From Gemmatimonadota bacterium (GTDB taxonomy: Bacteria > Gemmatimonadota > Gemmatimonadetes > Longimicrobiales > Gaopeijiaceae), in NCBI GenBank assembly GCA_016873995.1, contig VGVR01000005.1:101466-165465 (forward strand): a stretch of DNA of 64,000 bases, read 5' to 3'. Below are positions 61,726-64,000 of the stretch, in pieces. Below the pieces are notes generated by a model that was given only the letters and a program-made list of their open reading frames with translations, was not told the origin of the DNA and did no database searches. The number at the start of each line of letters is the position of its first letter. Position 1 is the first letter of the stretch. Position numbers and translations under genes: made by a program.

Positions 61726-62292
61726 ATGGCGATTCCAGCGACCAGCATCCGCCGCGGCATGCCCATCATCTTCAATGGGAATCTCTGCCGCATCATCGAA
61801 TTCCATCACCACACGCCCGGCAACCTACGCGCGATGGTGCACGCCAAGATGCGCAACCTCAAGACGGGTTCGACGCTCGAGCATCGGTTCCGTGCGAGCG
61901 ACAGCGTCGAGGTGGCGCAGATGGAGACGCACGAGCTCCAGTACCTCTATAAGGACGCGAGCTCGTATCACTTCATGAACACCGAGACGTACGACCAGTT
62001 CGAGATGGATGACGAAGCGCTCGGGGACCACGCGCCGTGGATGAACGACGGCATGAAAGTGATCGCCGAGTACTACGAGGGCCGACCGGTGAGCATCGAG
62101 CTCCCGAACGCCCTCGTGTTCGAGGTCATGGAGACGGCGCCTGTCATGAAGACCGCCACGAAGACGGCTTCTTACAAGCCGGCGAAGCTCTCCAACGGGG
62201 TGACGATCGGGGTGCCGGAGTTCATCTCATCGGGCGAGAAGGTCCGCGTGAACCCGAACAGCGGGGAGTACCTCGACCGCGCCAAGGATTGA
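61726..62292 (+). CDS. efp: Elongation factor P with non-canonical modification loop
   Basis: The 188-aa protein has the three EF-P domains; KOW-like N-domain, DASSYHFMNTETYDQ and the C-terminal RVNPNSGEYLDRAK are visible. EF-P relieves stalling at polyproline. The loop that holds Lys34 in E. coli (PGKGQAF) reads PGNLRAM here, so Asn33 stands at the Lys/Arg modification position and Arg35 follows. This indicates a subfamily that is unmodified or modified otherwise. Length and rest of the protein are normal. Confidence 0.94.
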   Translation: MAIPATSIRRGMPIIFNGNLCRIIEFHHHTPGNLRAMVHAKMRNLKTGSTLEHRFRASDSVEVAQMETHELQYLYKDASSYHFMNTETYDQFEMDDEALGDHAPWMNDGMKVIAEYYEGRPVSIELPNALVFEVMETAPVMKTATKTASYKPAKLSNGVTIGVPEFISSGEKVRVNPNSGEYLDRAKD

Positions 62293-62456
62293 CGCGAGGG
62301 GACGACGGTCAGCTCCGCACGGGCGGCGGCGAATCGTGAACTCCGCATGGGGAGCGGCCCGCTACCGCTCTCTGATGGCGCACGACGGGACACACTCTGT
62401 GCGGCGCTCCTGGCCGTTCCGTTCTCTGCATCACCAAGCCCGCGCGCTCGTTCGGT

Positions 62457-62900
62457 TTGCTGACGGGACAGAACTCGGTTGTGGGACTGCTCTCCGCTCT
62501 CTCTGTCGGCGGCTCACAGATGCCCCCGTGCCGCGCCGTCGATGTCGCGGACAAGTTCAACGGATCCAACTCTGTCCACGTTCGCCTGGACTGTCCCGCC
62601 GCGTCGAGCGACCTGTCGTGCGCCGAGTGGCAGGCGGACAGGTTCGCCGCCGCGCTCCTCATGCCTGCGGCCGACGTGCGCGCCACCGTGCGTGCGCTCT
62701 GCGGCGACACGCTGCCAACGTGGGAAGACGTCGAGGCGAAGCGGAAGGCTCGCGTGCTCGACGAGAAGCTCCGCGACCTCGCCACCGAGGTGATGGCGAA
62801 GGGCAACTTCACGAACGTGTCGAACGAGGCGATGCGCTACCGCCTCCTGGACCTGAACCTCGTCCTCGACGCGTCGAACCCCCAGAGGAGCCTGCTGTAG
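62457..62900 (+). CDS. ImmA/IrrE-like C-terminal fragment
   Basis: A 147-aa frame whose second half matches the C-terminus of ImmA/IrrE-family proteins: CAEWQADRFAAALLMPAADVRATVRAL (EWxADxFAAxLLMP) and NVSNEAMRYRLLDLNLVL. The HExxH zinc motif that should precede it is not present in this or neighbouring frames, so the gene is probably a remnant or has a scrambled N-terminus. Start TTG is given by the frame only. ImmA proteins usually cleave phage repressors, fitting a mobile-element tail. Confidence 0.5.
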   Translation: MLTGQNSVVGLLSALSVGGSQMPPCRAVDVADKFNGSNSVHVRLDCPAASSDLSCAEWQADRFAAALLMPAADVRATVRALCGDTLPTWEDVEAKRKARVLDEKLRDLATEVMAKGNFTNVSNEAMRYRLLDLNLVLDASNPQRSLL

Positions 62901-62965
62901 CCGCACGGCTTGGCCGTGCTCGGAGTGTCCACGGTTTAGTTCACAGTTCACAGGAGGCATCGTCC

Positions 62966-63037
62966 ATGCAGCTCACCCCCACCGCCCCCAACCCGACGTC
63001 GCTTCGCGGCGTCCTCTTCGCTCGCGAGGAGGGCTGA
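62966..63037 (+). CDS. Possible 23-aa peptide
   Basis: An ATG at 62966 preceded by a perfect AGGAGG (62952-62957, 8-nt spacer) opens a 23-codon frame, MQLTPTAPNPTSLRGVLFAR and three more residues, before a stop at 63035. The frame is too short to judge by homology; it could be a leader peptide or spurious. Confidence 0.35.
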   Translation: MQLTPTAPNPTSLRGVLFAREEG

Positions 63038-63144
63038 GCCATGGCCACTTTCACGCCCGCGGCGCTCTCTGCGCGAACGCTGTCCACGCGCGCGTCGTGC
63101 TCGCGGAGCGTCGAAGGTCGCGGAAACGTGGGGGAGAAACGCAA

Positions 63145-63172
63145 CGGCCCCGGAGATCGCTCTCCGAGGCCG
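63145..63172 (+). terminator. Strong hairpin of a hairpin cluster
   Basis: CGGCC-C-CGGAGA / TCTCCG-A-GGCCG with a 4-nt loop: 11 paired bases with one mismatch, then CTGTTTA. It resembles an intrinsic terminator for rightward transcripts and is the first in a series. Confidence 0.5.
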
Positions 63173-63184
63173 CTGTTTACTGTC

Positions 63185-63209
63185 GCCGCTCGCGAAGTTC
63201 GCGAGCGGC
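63185..63209. repeat. Perfect 12-bp inverted repeat
   Basis: GCCGCTCGCGAA, one G, then TTCGCGAGCGGC: both arms perfectly complementary, with a 1-nt centre. It is the longest symmetric element of the cluster at 63145-63440 and could bind a dimeric protein or fold in DNA or RNA. Confidence 0.75.
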
Positions 63210-63212
63210 TCG

Positions 63213-63238
63213 AAATGGCTCCGCATTCGGAGCCGTTT
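63213..63238. repeat. Hairpin with A/T flanks
   Basis: GGCTCCG-CATT-CGGAGCC (63217-63234) with AAAT/GTTT flanks extends to an 11-bp stem including one G-T wobble. Terminator-like for both directions. Confidence 0.6.
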
Positions 63239-63470
63239 GCTAACCCGTTCGCGGCGCTCTCGGCGGGACGGGTTCGCCCCGCTCGCACGGTCCCGGAAAT
63301 GCGAACGCCTGCGAATCCAGGTGGTTGCGCGACGCGAGCCGGGACGCTCTCTCGAATTCGCTCTGTCCCGCGACGAACGCGCGGGCCGTTCGAGGGCGGG
63401 ACGGCTCCAGCTCGAATAGCCGCTATGCACGCAAAGCGGCCATTCGTCTGGCTCCCTGATGTCGCGCGCG

Positions 63471-63815
63471 TCAGGCCGCCGAAAGAGCGCCGTGGTCGTC
63501 GCAGTGACCAGCGTGCGGGTGGTGCAGGTGCCCGGCGACGAGGTAGTCGACGTGATCGCCGTGCGGGACGGCCTCGTGACCGCACCCGGCGCCGTGGACG
63601 TGGCCCTGGGCGTGACCGGCGCAGCTGTGCGAAGGCGTGCATGCGGCCGGGTTGGAGGCGCCGACTTCGAGGACGCACTCGTCCACGTGGCCATCGTGGC
63701 CGTGGTGGAGGTGGCCATCGTGGAGGTAGTCGACGTGGTCGCCGTGGCGGACTGCGAGGTGACCGCAGTCGGCGCCGTGGACGTGATCGTGATTCGGATG
63801 GGTGGTGTGGCTCAT
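63471..63815 (-). CDS. His-rich metal-binding protein with tandem 33-residue repeats
   Basis: A 114-aa acidic protein with 27 His and 7 Cys... the Cys occur mainly in CGH and CxPSHSC contexts. Two 33-residue repeats (residues 11-43 and 72-104) share HVHGA-x-CGH, H-GDHVDYL and GHLHH; the second ends in HCDDHG. It likely stores or buffers Zn2+ or a similar metal. ATG 63815 overlaps the ArsR stop by 4 nt (ATGA), so the protein is under direct control of a metal-sensing repressor. No signal peptide, so cytoplasmic. Confidence 0.85.
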   Translation of the reverse strand: MSHTTHPNHDHVHGADCGHLAVRHGDHVDYLHDGHLHHGHDGHVDECVLEVGASNPAACTPSHSCAGHAQGHVHGAGCGHEAVPHGDHVDYLVAGHLHHPHAGHCDDHGALSAA

Positions 63816-64000
63816 GACTTCTTCTTCTTTCCTTGGTGTGGCGAGGTGACGACTGAGGGCTCACCGGCGTGGTCGAGCGCGGCCCGAATGAGCTCGCGAA
63901 CATGGTCGTCCGCGAGCGAGTAGTAGATGTGCTTGCCTTCGCGGCGGCGCTTCACGATGCGCTCTGCGTGCAGCACGCGAAGCTGCTGGGAGAGCGTGGA
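63812..64000 (-). CDS. ArsR family regulator, 5' end off the window
   Basis: The last 62 codons of a winged-helix repressor: STLSQQLRVLHAERIVKRRREGKHIYYSLADDHVRELI is the ArsR recognition helix and wing (LSQQLRVL... RREGKHIYY), with a short Lys-rich tail (GKKKKS). ArsR/SmtB proteins derepress when metal binds; metal ligands would be partly in the missing part, though DHVRELIRAALDHAG may carry the alpha5-type His sites of SmtB. Controls the His-rich gene. Confidence 0.88.
   Translation of the reverse strand, partial: STLSQQLRVLHAERIVKRRREGKHIYYSLADDHVRELIRAALDHAGEPSVVTSPHQGKKKKS

Larger units (their letters stand above)
62901..63470. other. Gene-poor hairpin-rich stretch
   Basis: A roughly 570-nt region between the ImmA fragment and the His-rich gene. 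It contains a 23-codon ORF with a strong RBS (listed), a plus-strand open frame from ATG 63041 that I do not accept as a gene because it is composed of hairpin-coded repeats, and at least six inverted repeats between 63145 and 63440. No conserved protein is recognisable. Confidence 0.55.

Noticed and set aside
63471..63815. Treating the His-rich protein as a low-complexity artefact
   Set aside because: The 33-residue repeats are conserved at defined positions, the frame is bounded by a coupled start and an ArsR gene, and the pattern is one seen in metal-binding proteins.
63041..63817. Plus-strand frame of 258 codons from ATG 63041
   Set aside because: The sequence is Arg/Pro-rich, is built from inverted repeats and runs antisense through the His-rich gene; no domain is recognisable.
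1..64000. CRISPR arrays, rRNA and tRNA genes
   Set aside because: No regularly spaced direct repeats and no rRNA or cloverleaf-type sequence was noticed by eye; a covariance search was not possible, so a missed tRNA cannot be fully excluded.

Overview
The window is GC-rich bacterial chromosome dominated by single-copy housekeeping genes. It contains the replication-origin neighbourhood: going left from 44.0 kb on the minus strand are rpmH, rnpA, yidD, yidC, mnmE, acyP, mnmG, parS sites and parA-parB; going right on the plus strand are dnaA (44.3 kb) and dnaN (46.0 kb). Gene style (a long IspH, several exported M28/M14/S9 peptidases, uncharacterised exported families, bactofilin) is reminiscent of Gemmatimonadota or related high-GC phyla. 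That placement is an inference; no rRNA is present to settle it.

Layout. 0-8 kb: partial FAD-linked glycolate oxidase GlcD, MBL hydrolase, GAF protein, M42 aminopeptidase, DinB, FxsA, IspH, MarR regulator and dihydrolipoyl dehydrogenase. 8-22 kb: a glycosyltransferase coupled to a GNAT-like gene, a sodium:solute symporter, an exported prolyl oligopeptidase (S9), a CADD-type diiron protein (predicted p-aminobenzoate synthase), a SulP transporter, an exported unknown, a two-domain glycosyltransferase, DUF3095 and DinB. 22-29 kb: lipA-pdhA-pdhB-pdhC operon, LOG-like protein, epimerase and zinc-ribbon protein. 29-34 kb: M14 and M28 exported peptidases, Nif3. 34-37 kb: parA-parB-M23 peptidase-bactofilin operon. 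37-48 kb: two perfect parS sites and the origin region, then pyrE. 48-54 kb: phosphopantetheinyl transferase, thioesterase, two apparently 5'-truncated head-to-head genes (TPR-LuxR and Ogt), uppS with a regulator/membrane-protein pair, lipid kinase and a putative acetoacetate-decarboxylase-like gene. 54-58 kb: PlsC / nucleotidyltransferase-like / CDP-alcohol phosphatidyltransferase genes with 4-nt overlaps, then an M28 peptidase. 58-61 kb: molybdate uptake genes with an XRE-PBP fusion regulator. 61.7 kb: efp. 62.3-64 kb: a different-looking tail with an ImmA/IrrE fragment, a cluster of perfect hairpins, and a His-rich protein translationally coupled to a partial ArsR regulator.

How genes work together. 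lipA plus pdhABC and the distant lpd make and lipoylate pyruvate dehydrogenase. parAB with parS segregates the origin and is co-transcribed with cell-shape genes (M23, bactofilin). plsC, the CDP-alcohol transferase, the lipid kinase and uppS concern membrane and envelope lipids. The most notable observations are rpmH nested completely inside rnpA (the arrangement described for Thermus), the CADD-like gene with a full set of expected active-site residues, an EF-P whose modification-site Lys is replaced by Asn, and the reciprocally truncated gene pair near 50.05 kb.
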